Origin: Kryptolebias marmoratus
Lineage: Eukaryota > Chordata > Actinopteri > Cyprinodontiformes > Rivulidae
DNA: 64,000 bases
Assembly: GCF_001649575.2 (NCBI RefSeq)
Contig: NC_051449.1
Coordinates: forward strand, 16,658,411-16,722,410
Direction of reading: 5' to 3'
Shown here: in pieces, positions 37,800-51,575 of the stretch
Layout: every line of letters starts with the position of its first letter
Position numbering within the stretch: position 1 is the first letter of the stretch
The notes under the pieces: model-generated
What the model saw: only the letters and a program-made list of their open reading frames with translations
Database searches by the model: none
What the model was told of the DNA's origin: nothing
Translations under genes and position numbers: made by a program

Positions 37800-38310
37800 T
37801 ATATGTGTGTTTGCCTGTTTTGTTAGCAAAATATCTTATAACCCACTGGACTGATTCTGGTATAAAAAAAAATGCAGAAAGTTGTCAAGAGATGTACATC
37901 TACAACTGATTAACTTTCTATCATTTTTAAAGATAGTGAGCTAAAATATGGTAGTTGAGATCCATCCACAATAATTACTCCAAGCACTACTCAATTAGCA
38001 AGGTATTTGCTTATAACCTTGGCATTAACTGTTAAAGTTAACTGTTTGTCTGTTAGCAAAATATCACATGAACTACTGGAGAGATTTTAAAGATAATTAC
38101 ACATTGAATATGTATTTTACCCCTGATTAACCTTTGGAATCAATACAATCAGAGATGGCCACCACACCTACTCAAGCTTAGCCAACACAAAAATGGTTAA
38201 AGCTAATATTTGATATGGTAGTAGCTGAGGGTGATCCCCAACATATGCTTTGAGTGTGACATCTTACACAATGTCCTTTTCAAGGGTTTTACCAAAATGG
38301 CTATAATTCC
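37800..38310. repeat. foldback-type interspersed repeat, copy c
   Basis: Two partial units in tandem, each starting gttagcaaaatatc (near 37824 and 38053) and each followed by an acatctacaactgatt-type or wider homologous stretch. gagatggccaccaca occurs near 38151, and a gtagtagctgagggtgatcc block near 38219. AT-rich and non-coding. Confidence 0.65.
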
Positions 38311-39799
38311 ATCAATTTAGCTTAAAAGCCTGGCACAAAAAGCAACAAGTCACATGCATTTCTTCAAGAAATGATAGATCTTTAATTTAAGATGCAAAGA
38401 CTGCAAATAAATATGAAAGAATTTAATCAATAAATAATCTAATGTACAAAGAGACCTCTGTGTAAAAGTAATTTTTTATTTTTTTACTGTAAAAAAAGTT
38501 CTAACTGGGATGAAACAAAAGTCTCTTTTTACCACTTTAGGTGTAATTAAAAAATGTTCTTGGTCAAGATTTTCTGACTTTAAAAGAAACAAAGTAAAGC
38601 TGTGGAGAGTCACATGTCTGCGAGCTGGCAGCCGAGAGGCCTGGCAGATTCTGGGTAATGGGCCCTTGCTGGGCTCACTAGACGGGTCACATTCTACTGC
38701 CAGAAGAGCGGCGGAGGGTCTTCACCGTGCACTCTGCACATACGTGCCCACACACAAATATACTCACTCAACACTCAGCAGCCAGACTAAAAAGCAGCTG
38801 AGAATCGGATTACCAGACACACAGAGCCGCTCATGGTTTTATAGAACTGGAGACGCTTCTAAAAAGGCTTATTTCAGGGAATTCCAGTTGACTCTATGAT
38901 AAACAAACACATAAGTCAACATTAGACTGTAATAGCCTTTAATTTCCAAGGTACCTTTTGTTCTGTAATCCTTTTTATTTTGTTTGTTTCTTTTTTAAGT
39001 TTAAGATGTCTTTCATTTCCTGTCATATTCAGTTACCTGGACCACTTGTTCTTTTTTTATTTCCATTTTATTTGTATAGTGAAAACGAATGAGTCAGACC
39101 CGACAGCATTCCAGAGTGTCTGTGAACGAGACAGATAACATCACCTTATCCTACATCTATTCACTGATGTGTGACTGTAAGTAAAGCATGAAGGTGTCTT
39201 TAGTGTGACGCATTAAGAATGCCTTTTTAAACGGTCAGAAAGACACATTTAACTGTGTTGCCATGTTCCTGATCCTGGATCAGTGCTGTGTATCATCCGT
39301 CTCACACAAGGGTCTGATGGGGGACTCATACAGCTCACTGCTGTTTGAAGCTGGTCCTGGTCTGATGGGATCAGTCAAGGGTGACATAAACACATGTACT
39401 TTGACATGGCAGCCATGCCTCCATGTGTAAAATAAGAGTAAACAAAAGTAAAAAAATAAAATAAAATTTAAAAAGACATCTGGTACATCCTGTAGCAGTC
39501 CAATAAGATTATTTAGGAATGGCAGCCAAAACAGAAGTGGATAGAGAAGAAACTAAAGAGAAACATTTTTCTGTGCAAGACTGGATGATTCTTGTTGTTA
39601 TTATTGCAACCATGAAAGGTGGGCAGTCATGTATTCACGTGGGTGTGGGTGTGGGGGAGGGGGTTGTGTGTCTTCTTATGTCTGTCTGTTACCAATATGC
39701 CATAAATCAGAAGAGGGATCTTAATCATAATTTTTAAAAAGTAAACATTTGAAGTAATGGTCCGCCCAAAATCTTTGTTTAAAACTGTAGTATTAACTG

Positions 39800-40100
39800 T
39801 TGGAGTCAACCCTGTCTGTTTGTTAGCAAAATATCACAACAACAATGAAACAGATTTTAATGAAACTCTCAGAACATATTCAATTTGTGTACATCTACAA
39901 CTGATTACCTTTTAGAGTCAACCCAATTTTAATTGTGTGGTCAATTTAATGATGGCTGCCACAGCTGAATACAAACTTTGCTATAACTCATTTCATTTTT
40001 CAGATGTTGAGCTAAGCATTAGGGTGTGAGTAGCTGAGAGTCATCTCTGAGTGCTAACAGATCATGTGAGATCTTTTTCAAAACGTCAGGTGGTGGGTGA
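39800..40100. repeat. foldback-type interspersed repeat, copy d
   Basis: Starts gtctgtttgttagcaaaata and continues with tacatctacaactgattacc, gatggctgccacagct (near 39951), and gagtagctgagagtcatc. It matches copies a and c in order and orientation. Confidence 0.65.
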
Positions 40101-40377
40101 TAACCATTCTTCAAGGAATGCTACTTTCATTTTCTTTATATTTCATTAGTGTTCATTCTGCAGGCAGATAACCAGTTTTGTTATGGATAGACCAATTATT
40201 TGGTCGACTGATTTTAATTGGCCGACATTGACCACTTTTTAAAAAAGTGGCAATTGGCCATGTCTGTGCATATTTAACCAGTTGTAACCAGTTGTAACTG
40301 GTTAAGTAAGACAAAGAAGTAGGTTAAGTAAATATTGTTATATTTTGTTCATTGAAAAATTCATGTTGACCAAAAAT

Positions 40378-40397
40378 TATATATATATATATATATA
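40378..40397. repeat. (TA)n microsatellite, 10 units
   Basis: Ten TA units; a related but shorter tatata run follows near 40445. Confidence 0.9.
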
Positions 40398-41509
40398 AAG
40401 AAAAAGAAAGAGACCACCCGCGGAGGGTGAGAAGGGAATTTTTTTATATATATTTGTTGCTCTGATTACTAAAGATTGGCACTGGCATTTTCTATAAAAC
40501 AAAACAAAACAAAAACATATGCTGTGTGATCAGACTCAAACAAGAACTGCAAAGCTGGTTTGAATATGAACTAAAACATTGTTCAAAGTCCAACAACCAA
40601 ACCTAATTAAAAGTTCTTTTTATTACAAAAAGAAAGATGTAGCACAAAGGAAGAAAAGGAAGAACATGGAATTTGTGAAATATTTCTTGCTAATCTACTT
40701 AAATGTGAAATAAGTTACACTCTAAACCAAACAATAAAGCTACAAAAACCAGTATGAACTAATGACTACACCACAGGGATTTGTGTGAAAGATTATGATT
40801 GGGCATAAAATGCAACAAACCTGACAAATTATTGCTCGCAAGGTGAATGGAAATAATGCAGTCACAAGTTGAATTAGAGGTTTGATTTTTCAAAATGACA
40901 ATAGCCTGGGCTGATGCACCTTTGTTTTACATTTCTGGCCTATTATAATGCTTTGAGTCAGAATAGAAAGATTGAATCACCACTGAGCAAGCAGGAGATA
41001 AAATTAGAGCTGAAATAGTCTGTTTATGTATTTAAGACAATCAGCGTGCTGAGGCACAGCTTTAAATACCGACTGTGTTATCTGCTGATTCAGTGATGCC
41101 TTAATGTTATTTGAAATCTCACACTGATGAGGCATCGGACCACCTCTGGCTCTACCTGAACAATTAAAGGGGAAACGTGGAGTCTTTTTGTGCCAACATG
41201 GAGGGACTGATGAAAACAGCGACAGTCCCTGTTTGAATAACAGCGGCACACAGTCACGCTCCCATGGAAGCAGATGCCAGAGCCGACACTGTGACCTGTG
41301 GTAACCCTTAAAGACTTGAAACAAAAGCAGAACTGAAAAACCTCATTAGCACCTCTGAAAGTCTTGATCTTCCACAAGAGGAACAGATTTGTCAGCTGTC
41401 AGCTACCCTGTGACCACTTTTAACACTTCAAATCTAATTCCTGAGTGGTTTAACCTCACCATCTGTAGACAGCTTTCTATTAGCTTCTTTTCTTCTTCTT
41501 TAAAGCTAA

Positions 41510-42025
41510 TAGGCCGAGCATTATGACCAATATTATGAATATCGCAAGATGTCACGCCCAAAGTATTGGTTGTGAATGATGCTTAGCAACGACAACACTG
41601 GATTTTAATTCAATATCTGTACAATTGACTGAATTATATCCAATTTGGTGCTTTCTAAGAGCCATTGGCTGTGGTGGCCATCTTGAACTGTACTGGCTCC
41701 AAAGGTTAATCAGCTGTAGAGGTATGTCCATTGATTATTTACAGATTGTTTCATTAAATTCCATCCAGTGGTTAATGAGATGAGACGGACAGAGTTGATT
41801 CCAAGCACAATTTTAAACAACAATCTTGTGCAATCTGTTAGCGCTCAGAATATGTGTAGAGGATCAGTCTCAGCTCCCACCGCAGCAAATGTTAGGTCAA
41901 TTTCTGCACATCTGACTGAGTTATAGTGATTTTTCTGGCCACCATCAGCTATTTTGGTAACAGACAGACATACAAACACATGACTACAAAGGCAAAAACA
42001 TTATTGCCTTGACTTCACCTTCTAG
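41510..42025. repeat. foldback-type interspersed repeat, copy e
   Basis: Carries ggctgtggtggccatcttga near 41668, the inverse orientation of the motif in copies c and d. It also shares tccatccagtggttaatgag, ctgttagcgctcag and a terminal acagacagacatacaaacac. This is the same family read from the other arm. Confidence 0.65.
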
Positions 42026-44706
42026 AGGCAGGATATAAGAACACTGAGAACACTGGTATGGTGAATATATTAATGTTCTCCAGGGGTATTTATTTATTTT
42101 TTGCCTGACACAAACAGTACTTGATTAGGTTTGAAAGGCAACAGAAAATGCAGCTACACATACCCTTCCCATTTGTTTCATTACTTTTTGTGACAGCAAA
42201 CAGCCAAAGCACTGAGGAAAATGCCACACGACCATTGTACTTTCCCTGCTCGTACCAACATTAATCATATCAGACATCTCTGAGCTTTACCTGGGTGTGG
42301 AAATTCAACCAGCTGCACTAGAAAAGACAACCAAAGTGTCTGCGATGTATTTGCCAAACAAACACTAATGCAGCGTTCTAGCTAGGAGGAGCTCAACACA
42401 TCTTGATGTTATTACAGATGAAGTGGATTAAGATGGAATAATCCTTCAGATTCTACACGTGCTGTTTAATTAGTTTTTGACAGGGAGGGATAATTCATTA
42501 GATCATCCTTAGCCATTTGGATAATTAGGAGTTGAGAAGATGTGTTGTTGTTTGACAATAAAAACCCTGAATTTTATTTTAGGGGTTCTACCCAGTAGAA
42601 AAGTACAATGATTTATTTCATTTTTCACAAATTTTCAAGGTCAACAACAACAGTCCCAACTGGCACAATATGAGATGCTAAATATACCAACTAATTCCAT
42701 TTTTTTTCTTACAAACAATGAGTGTGTACACAGGAAATATACTGTTGCCACTGAACATGTAATATGCAGGTCTTTCATGAAACGCTTATTGCAGTAGTAA
42801 TTAGCGATGCAGAGATAAGGCTAACGAAATAAATGATGCCAATACAGATTCTCACTCACTTCAGAAGGTTTTTTTTTACTCCACAACCATCTTGTTCTGC
42901 ACCAACTCTTCAAAACTTCGCGCTGCCTTTGATGTCATCTGGAAACCTTGACATTCTGACTTCTCGTTTGTTGTCAGCAGTAAACCAGCAACCTCATAGC
43001 AACCATTTTTCCAACTACATCAAATGTTAATTGATCAAAATAACACATTTTTGAGTTTTCGTTTCTCTAATTTGCTTTTTTTTTAATCTTACATTTCTAA
43101 TAAAAAATTTGAGACTTTTTTTAAAGTTCAAAAACCACGGTGCAAATCTTTTAAAGTGTTGGAAAGGTTGAACCTCGCGGTGTGACTCCAGCATTAAAAC
43201 CTGTAGCTGCCAATATGTCAAGCGCCTGTGCTCTCCAGGACAAGCAGCTATGAATAAAACCTCCCGAGAACGGCGAGCATAAAGTTTCGGAGGTAATTGA
43301 ACGATAAATCCAGAACACCTCGGGCGCTACAAACCTCCAGCATACGGCTTCAGCGGACTGGTTTGTTTGCCAAACCATTTGTCCATTTAGTAATTACTTT
43401 CAAGTCAAACAAAGTGGACGGTCTATAAAAAGCAACGGAAGGCACGGCGCAACCCAGAAGAGGCTCTAGCACTCACTAAATAATAAAACCGATCCAATCA
43501 AGTTAGCAAGACAACAGCATTTACTTCAACCGTGTGCAGCCGAGTGACAAAGTGGATGGTGTGTTCTATCTCATGTTGCTTCTGTTTTAAATCGGGCCCC
43601 TGAATGCAGCCTTGTGATGGCACTGAAGAGCTAAAATACATGCAGCAGTTAATTAGACTGCTGAATGAATCAGTTTTAGACCATCTTTCTGCTCTTTGTT
43701 GGTCCAGTCCTCAAATTGAAATTACAATCACAATGGAAGCAGATGAGTAATTAGTTTGAGGCAGACAGAATCCCCATTCACTTAACAGAATCAAAAGAGA
43801 GAAAAGATGATGGATTGTGTGGATCTATTTGTGTGTGTGTGGTGGAGGAGGGGGGGTGAGACAGATACAGAGACAGGGGCTTTAATCGCGTTACCCCGTC
43901 CTGAGAGGCAGGCTAAGTGTATTACCACCACTGTGTCAGGAGTGCTGTTTTCACGTTGGGGCTGGTGTGCAGCCGGCGTTCTCTGGGCTCAGATTAAAGA
44001 TGGAGCTCGGGGCCCAAATTCAATCAGCAGCACATAATTTGACAGTCACTTCACGTCGAACAATTTTCTCCCTCTGATCACAAAAAACAAGAATACTCTA
44101 AACAACAAAATAGGCCAATGTGACAGCTGCAGAAGTTTTTTTTTTTTCTGAGCAGCGACTGCTTTATTAAATGAGCAACAACAACATCAAAGTTGAGGGA
44201 ATCTTTTTTTTTTGTGCCATCAAATGTGAGCTAAAAATTTAAGCTCTATTTAAACCGAATGCACAGATGCTTTGATCAAGCTAATGCTTAGGCCATGGGT
44301 ACAATAATAAAACACTGAATATTTATGCAGCTTAGGAATTTCAACCTTAAGTTTTCCTTAAAAATGACTCCAAAATGAACAGCGTGTTTCAGAGAAACAA
44401 AACCTCGAGGCCCAACGTCTCCGGCACGCGTGTTGTTATTTTGCATGTTTGATTTGAGCAACAAAAACAGAGAGGTATTAATAGTAGGAGCTGATTACAG
44501 GTCGCACACGCTCTAAAAATGAGGTCGGCTTGAATAAATACCCTCACAAGAGAACTCAGATAGTTTAAGGCCTGAAAATACATTTTGTTGAATGTCTTTA
44601 AAGGCAGAGTAGTGAATGAATTGTCACACTACTCTTGAAAGATCAGCCCAATGTGGACGATCTTCGCAGGGTCTTGGTGAAGTCTTCGGGTACATCCAAA
44701 AATGGG

Positions 44707-44779
44707 TTAAAAACAAAAACAGCTGGACTTCTATTCTGTAGCTGACGACGTATAGAAGTCCAGTTGTTTGTGTTTTTAA
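44707..44779. repeat. inverted repeat, 27-nt arms with 19-nt loop
   Basis: The left arm 44707-44733 and right arm 44753-44779 are reverse complements with two mismatches. The core is ggacttcta / tagaagtcc. The surrounding 44640-45380 is GC-richer than the intron average and may be transposon-derived, but no protein or terminus was recognised. Confidence 0.8.
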
Positions 44780-47374
44780 TCATTTTTTAGATTTACCATG
44801 TCCTGGATGACTAAGAATCTACACCAGCATATGTCTTCAGGTATTCAAAGAGCACAGTGGGCTCCGTATTACGTGTGATAGATCGTAAAAAGATCTGAGC
44901 ATTAACAAATTACCCATATTGAGGTCAAAGTAGTAGTATGAACAGGATGTCAAGACCCATTGGTGAGGCTTGGTAGTTTGGAACACGTAGAACCGGTCAT
45001 CCACTACATCTGTGATCATGGAAAGAACCTAGCGCGTGTGTGATCGCTGTATCCTACAGCATGGTGTGATCTTCCAGCACACAGCTGCATACTGACATAG
45101 TCCAAAAGAGTCATGCCAGGGTCAAGCCTGGGGCATTCGTGGCCGCACGTGGCAGCTTCATCGAGGGAACATGCTGCTGATGTATAGAGCGGGGTGAGGG
45201 TGCAGGCGAGAGTTTCAGGGACGTGGAAAATAGCAGGAAAATTCTATTTATTGAGTGTTAAGAGCGTAGCAGTGTTATGATTGCCTTCGCACTGAAGGAG
45301 GCCTTCCAAAGTTGCTGCAATTCAGTTAGGTTCTAAAAGGTCATGTGGGGCATGGCGAGCATAGACGGGTCGTCACCCAAGGGTCAGTAGACTTTTACTT
45401 GTACCGTGAAATATTCTAAACTCTTTTTTTTTTGGCTCAATCTAAACTTTATGGTTATCCCGATCAAATGTGACCAATGAATCCCTAAAACAAAAAAACT
45501 AAACAAATGAACAAGTTTTGTATTTAGACATAGACAATTTAGCAACAAAAAAAATGGAAAAAATAAAAAAAATATTTTAAATGTATTCATTTATTTTTAG
45601 ATTTACAAAGTAGGCCGATAGAAACACTCAAAGAATGTTCAAATATTCACTCTTCAAAGCTCCTAAAATTCCTGAAGATCAACAATTTAAATAACTGTTG
45701 GCCTTAACCTTTTATTTCTTTTTTTATCTAAACTTGCTGTGTCTTGGTGGATGTACAGTATATCAGTTTATACTATTTTTTTGGAAACTAGAACAGTCAT
45801 GGACATGTTAAAATCCAACCATTTGTTGAGAAAACAGGTAAAAAAAGATCCAATAAAGACCCAACACAGGACCTGAGAGAGGTATCATCCTTCAGCTGAT
45901 CATAAACCAAATAAATTTAAAGGTTTTAGCCAATAGCTCTTAGGGAATCACGTTTTCTGTAAACTGGTTTATGCCCGTCAAAATGTTTGGGATTATTTTC
46001 TTACAGAGCTAAAGTAATGGAAACAAGTTGTTAGTTTTTTGTGCCAGGCTGCAGAAAAAGTGCTAAAAAATCTTTCTTAAATTTGTAGCGTTTGTTTAAA
46101 ATCTGGTGTTTGTTGACACAGCACCAATTTTAGCTGCAATATTGTCAAATATTGTGTAAGTTGGTCTCTTCTGCTTAACAAGCAAGCAAGATTGGACTGA
46201 AAATAAGTGGAAAAGTAACCAATGTCTATTGAAAAGCTTTGAAAGACTTTTAGAGCATCTTGAAAACTATTGCTCAAGAATACTTTCAAAGAAGAGTGTA
46301 GCTACCATAAAGTCTCTCTTTAATTCAAAATGAAAATTCTGAACTTCAGACTTTCACATACAGTAGATCTGTGGTTTAGCAGGTAAAGATTAAAGATTAT
46401 TAAAGAGTAGTTTGGTCAAGAATACATAACCAGATGTACAAATCAAAATGTACATTAAAGTTTATTTGTGATCTCTGAATGTGTAACAAGGTAAATAGGA
46501 TGCACATTGCTGTAATTTTATTGTATTTAAAAAGTGTTTGTTCTGCTAAATCTAAGTGTTTACTATATATTGGTATAATTATACCAAGTGTCCCAGAGAT
46601 GAATATCTTAATCTGACAAAATTTTCTTCCTTATCCAAGTAATTTAAAGATTTAAGTGTAATTATAGAAGTTTTTAGCCTTTTTAATAAACAGTACTGTA
46701 TGGTCTCTTGTGAACCAGAGGTGTTTCATCAGGTTCCATTTCAGCACCTTTGTCTGGATCCACACCTGTTTGCCCTTTTTAAGTTTTTGCATTTTGTTTA
46801 TTAGACTTTTATTTCAAAATAAAATCATTTTGTGTTTAACAAAACAATCATGTTTAAAAGAGCTTTTACTGTGAGGCATTTGGTAGAGATACCATATGTG
46901 ACAACAGCCGGACGGGATTAAAAAGGACAAAGGATCAGAATGTCTGAATTAAAAGCCACAATGGAGTCTGTTTGAATGTAGTCAATATTCTGATTACATC
47001 TTTTGGAAATATTCTTAAGCAGCACGTTTGTGAATTATGTTTAACTATCAGGGACATTGCTCTCTGTTATGTTTTCCCAGGTCTGAAAATGGGAAAAATA
47101 TCAGGAAAATCAAAACTTGTAAATAATTTAAGTCATTCATAGACTGCGTAATTGGGCCGAAAACACAGGTTCAGTAACTGGCATGGAAAAAAATAAATGG
47201 ACGTGGAAGTGAGCTGCAACTAAAGGGAATAAAAGGTAAAAATGAATACATGTTACAGCTTTATGAAGTAACTAAGCTACAAGTGGGCATTTGCAGAAAA
47301 ATGAACACAAATTCAGGAAGTCGGTTTTTGAACCAACACACGTCGAGAAGCGTGACGGGCTATAAAGTCAGTCA

Positions 47375-47653
<279 letters not shown>

Positions 47654-48716
47654 TCATACCGCTTCATTGTCTCCGACACGTTTTTCATTGTTGTGAAACT
47701 GACGATTTGCGGCATGTGATGGGAAATAAAAAAATTTAAAAAAACACAACCAGATATCATCAGGTCCGCCAGTTTCACGCCGGCAGATATTCATATTTGT
47801 AAGACCAAACTGAAGCCATCACATAGAAGCGAGGGGAGTGTGTGTTTGACTTTAAAGCGACAGATTCAGGTGAAACCATCTGAAGTTGTGATGCTGCATG
47901 GATTTTGATCTTGCTGTTAAAATGAGCTGTCTGATATGCAGTGAGCGGAGAACGCTGTCCGGTCTTTCTGCCTGGAAATGACTCGATCTGTATGTGCAGT
48001 ATAGCCCACTGTGGAGTCGGTAAAATGTAAGGAAGAAGGTTCATTTACCACAAAGAGAGAAAAACAACCACAAACTGGGGAGGTGATGAGACACAAGAGT
48101 CTCTCTTAGCTGTTTGCCCTAAACTCAGTGCGAAAAATAACAGAACGCTTCATTCAAGGTTTAATTAAAGAAAATGATGTAGAAACACAAAATAAATGTT
48201 TTCTTTTTCTCCCCCTATAACCTGTACAAATACTTTAGTCTACATATAATTCCATTAAAGTATTTCTTTCCTGTCAGGGTGTGTAAATGCTTCTTATTAA
48301 ATATGTACAAAAATACTAATGACAGTTTATGCCAGTTATTTCTTGAACTTTGAAGTTTGGTCAAATGTGTCACATTTCCAGTGCAGTGTATGTGGCAGAA
48401 AGAATATATATTTATATATATTTGAAAAAGTAAAATTATTTTGTTTGTGGTATTTTTGTGCCTAATTTCGGAGTAAAAGACACTCATCGGTTGATACAAG
48501 TGAGCAAACTAGCCTCTAATTATAGTTTTGTTCTGCTGAGAACCATTAAACTAATTAAACATAATTGATTTTGTTTTGTTTTTTTGTTGGGGGTTTTTTT
48601 CATTTAGGGCCCCCGAAAAATAGTGATAATTGAAAACAAAAAAGCAAACAACAAGTGAATTAAATCAGTCAGTGAATTGTTTTAAATAGAGAAGAGAACA
48701 GACTGGTTTCTAGGGT

Positions 48717-49178
48717 ATGATTGTCGTCCGCCGCTGGAAGGTAAAAGGTGAACCATAACGGTTTTACCCATATCTGCGCGTTCATTTATCTGTCTGTCAG
48801 CAAATATCTTTATGAACCATTGGACAAAATTAAATGAAACTCGCAGGAATAAATATTTGGATGTATATCTACAGCTGATTAACTTTAGGAGTCAATCAGT
48901 AAGGACTAATCAATATTATCCAACACAAAAATGGCCACAACTCGATCAAGTTTACAAATACTGGGCTAAAATTTATTGATTTCTAAGATCAGTTAGCTGT
49001 GGCGGCCATCTTGAATCGGGCTGACTTCAAACAGTTGAACAGTTCTAGATGTACCTGGTGAGAGAGTTGTTAAAATTCATCCAGTGGTTCATAAGATATT
49101 GTGCTAACAGACAGACAAACAAACACACACATACAGGCAATTACATGATCGCCTGCCTTTCATGGCAGTGAGCAATAA
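48717..49178. repeat. foldback-type interspersed repeat, copy f (most complete)
   Basis: About 460 bp. The left side has ctgtctgtcagcaaatatc followed by tatgaaccattgga. The right side has the inverted partner, tccagtggttcataagatat followed by gtgctaacagacagac. The family motif ggcggccatcttgaat lies near 49000. The paired arms make this the clearest foldback copy. No protein is encoded. Confidence 0.7.
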
Positions 49179-50343
49179 CAGTAAATAAAAGAAGCCCCCT
49201 GACAACGACTGGGTCAGACAAACAACCCAACTTTTGAAAACAACCTCAATGTAAAAACAGTAAAATAAAAGTGAACATTAGTCCGACATATAATGCTTAC
49301 TCGGTGCATAATTTCTGACTAAGACTGCTAATGGACTGCTGGTCTGCGGGAGCTTAAATGCTGATAATGCCTGAGGCAACTTGAGGCTTCCCTCCATAAT
49401 AACACAATTTGATTATAATGACTCATTAACGTAATAAGTTCACAAATCACATTGCGAGTCTCGCAGTAAATTGTGCACCATTTTCCCCTCATCAACATGA
49501 ACTGAACATGTTGAACCAAGGTGTGTAGAAGTCTCTCGTACAAAAACACACGCATACAAGGTAAACGCATGGGCTCTGCAATAATGTGATCATCAAACAC
49601 ATGGAAAATGTGTGCTTGCAGCTGTAGAATGAAGCAACATGTAAAGTCTTGTCTTTGAACTATACTGAAACTATAATATGCTTACATATTGTTATTTATG
49701 GTTGGTTTTTGAGCTGATAATAAATTGCATTTTGAATAAAACTAAATTCAGAGACACATTCTAACACCCTGAGAAGTACTTGGTGCCTCTAATCAATTAT
49801 AACAGTATTTATTGACATTTTAGCCAGCTGCAAATTTCACACAAGGAGAACATTGTTGATTTCAGTGTCTATTCACATCACTACAAAGCTGCGATCCTCT
49901 GAAGTCGATACAAACCAAAGGCACTCCTTTTCCCATCTCAAACACAGCTGCATGCAGGAAAACGGCATGTTTTTTTTCCCTGATAGGTCTGACTTTTTAT
50001 GCAACCAAATCAATATGAACTCCCTAATCAGCCAATGTAAAGACCAATAACAAGGAAATCCACTTCTTTTCTAAGTTAGCTGAGAGAAAATACTAACTAG
50101 CTTGATGGCAGCCGCTTAAAATTCAGATTTAAGTCTTAAAAGCAGCAGAACAAAGGCGGCCGCTTCCCACCATGCCCCTGCGATCTCTGCTCCCTCCAAT
50201 TCACAACTGACTGGAAGACACCTGTTACTGCAGAGGGAGAGGAAGGAGAGACGTGATGGAATTCATCTCCACAAAGTCCCAATCAGGACAGGCAAAATCA
50301 AGACAGATACATACGGAGGAATACGAGCTGTGAGGACACATAC

Positions 50344-50411
50344 CTTCACATGGACCATACTTCATAAAAGCAGAGAAGTTCATGAAGTATTCCACTTCTT
50401 GGAGCGTCCAT
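50344..50411 (-). other. ctnnd2: candidate alternative 5' exon of ctnnd2
   Basis: A 68-nt segment with a good acceptor (ttttaaccag ending at 50412) and donor (gtatgt from 50343) on the minus strand. Spliced to 47572, its final ATG reads MVHVK and runs straight into ELQFERL in frame. That ATG has A at -3 and G at +4, a favourable context. The other two frames, and the same frame further upstream, contain stops, so the exon could only be 5' untranslated plus a new start. Upstream ATGs in other frames would act as short upstream open frames. This is inference from splice signals; no transcript evidence is available here. Confidence 0.35.
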
Positions 50412-50539
50412 CTGGTTAAAACATAAACAGCAATGGTCCCTCACTCTCCTCCAAACACTCATCTGTCCTGCGTCAGGACACAGCAAGCGATAGAGAAAGA
50501 TAAAGAAAGAAAGACATAGAGACTGGGAGACCACAAGTG

Positions 50540-51020
50540 TCACTTGAGCTGACTGCAACTCAGCCCCCCCTTCTCTGCCTCTCTTTCTCTCTCCTTACTC
50601 AGGGGCTATGCACAAGCACACACACACACACTCGCTGTTCACCCAGCCACAAAGGTCCCCATGGCAACGGAGCATTTAGAAGCATTATTTATGCAACGTT
50701 GCATCACAATGGGCCCTCCCACCGGCTGGCCCTGCCAAAAAAAAAAAAAAAAAAAAGAGCCTGCCGCTCGACCATCACTCTCTGCCTCTCACTCTACCTC
50801 CTTTTCTCGTTTCTGTCTCTGACCAGACCATCTGCCCCCCCCAACACACACTCTCACACACACACACTCAACTCAACCACCTCCCTCCATCCTTCCTCAC
50901 CGTATCCACCACCACTGACAAACAAGGAGGGATTCTCAGGAAAGGAGGGGGAGGCAAGAAAGAGTGAATATGGATCTAGAGCAGGGTGGATGGAAGCCCA
51001 TACACACTCAGAACAGTAGA
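50540..51020 (+). repeat. simple-sequence-rich region (pyrimidine, CA and poly-A)
   Basis: Contains CT-rich stretches, CA runs near 50617-50632 and 50850-50868, and 20 A at 50737-50756. The 160-codon plus-strand open frame across it is low complexity (His/Ser/Thr/Leu/Pro) and not credible as a gene. Confidence 0.75.
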
Positions 51021-51317
51021 CTCATGCCGACACACTCACACAGATTTCTGCCCCCAAAACCCTATGGCCTGAGATGGAAGATGTGGAGGGCACTTTAGAT
51101 GAAATAAGTTACACAAAGAACGCACGTATGCACAGACAGCCAACACTCCGATGGAGCACGAGCACCAAGAACTCTCATTCTGTCAAAGTTTCATGTGAGT
51201 AATTGAGCTGTTGTCTAAAAGCAAAGCAAAATCAATTCAAGTCTTTGGTGACTGAATATCTGCTGATGCAGAGAGTATTTGTCAGATACGCCTATCTCAA
51301 CAGCCAACAAACAGGAG

Positions 51318-51575
51318 CAGGGGCACACCCTGGTCATGTTGCCAGCACATCACAGGACCACATGGAGCAAACTATTATGTAGAAACACATCTAAGTATAA
51401 TTTGAAATGACCAGCTGACCTAACATGCATGAAATTGGACTGCGGTTTGAAATCCAAAATAATTCCATGCGTGGACAGGAAGAACATGCCAACTCCAAAC
51501 AGGAAGATGCAGGCGAGCCAAGATTCAAACCAGAGACTCTCTTTCTGTGCTAATCACAACACCTGAGTGCAGGCC
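51318..51575 (-). mobile_element. tRNA-derived SINE-like repeat (V-SINE type), degenerate
   Basis: Read on the plus strand it carries, in order, cacaccctggtcatgttgcc, acctaacatgcatg, gaacatgccaactccaaaca and gattcaaaccagagactc. This matches from memory a very common teleost repeat. On the minus strand ggtttgaatct (51531-51541) corresponds to a pol III B box and the sequence near 51557-51573 to the A box region, so the element is oriented minus. Multiple small deletions mark it as old. Confidence 0.65.

Noticed and set aside
50537..51019. 160-codon plus-strand open frame
   Set aside because: It is composed of simple sequence (CA runs, poly-A, CT-rich tracts), and the translation is low complexity.
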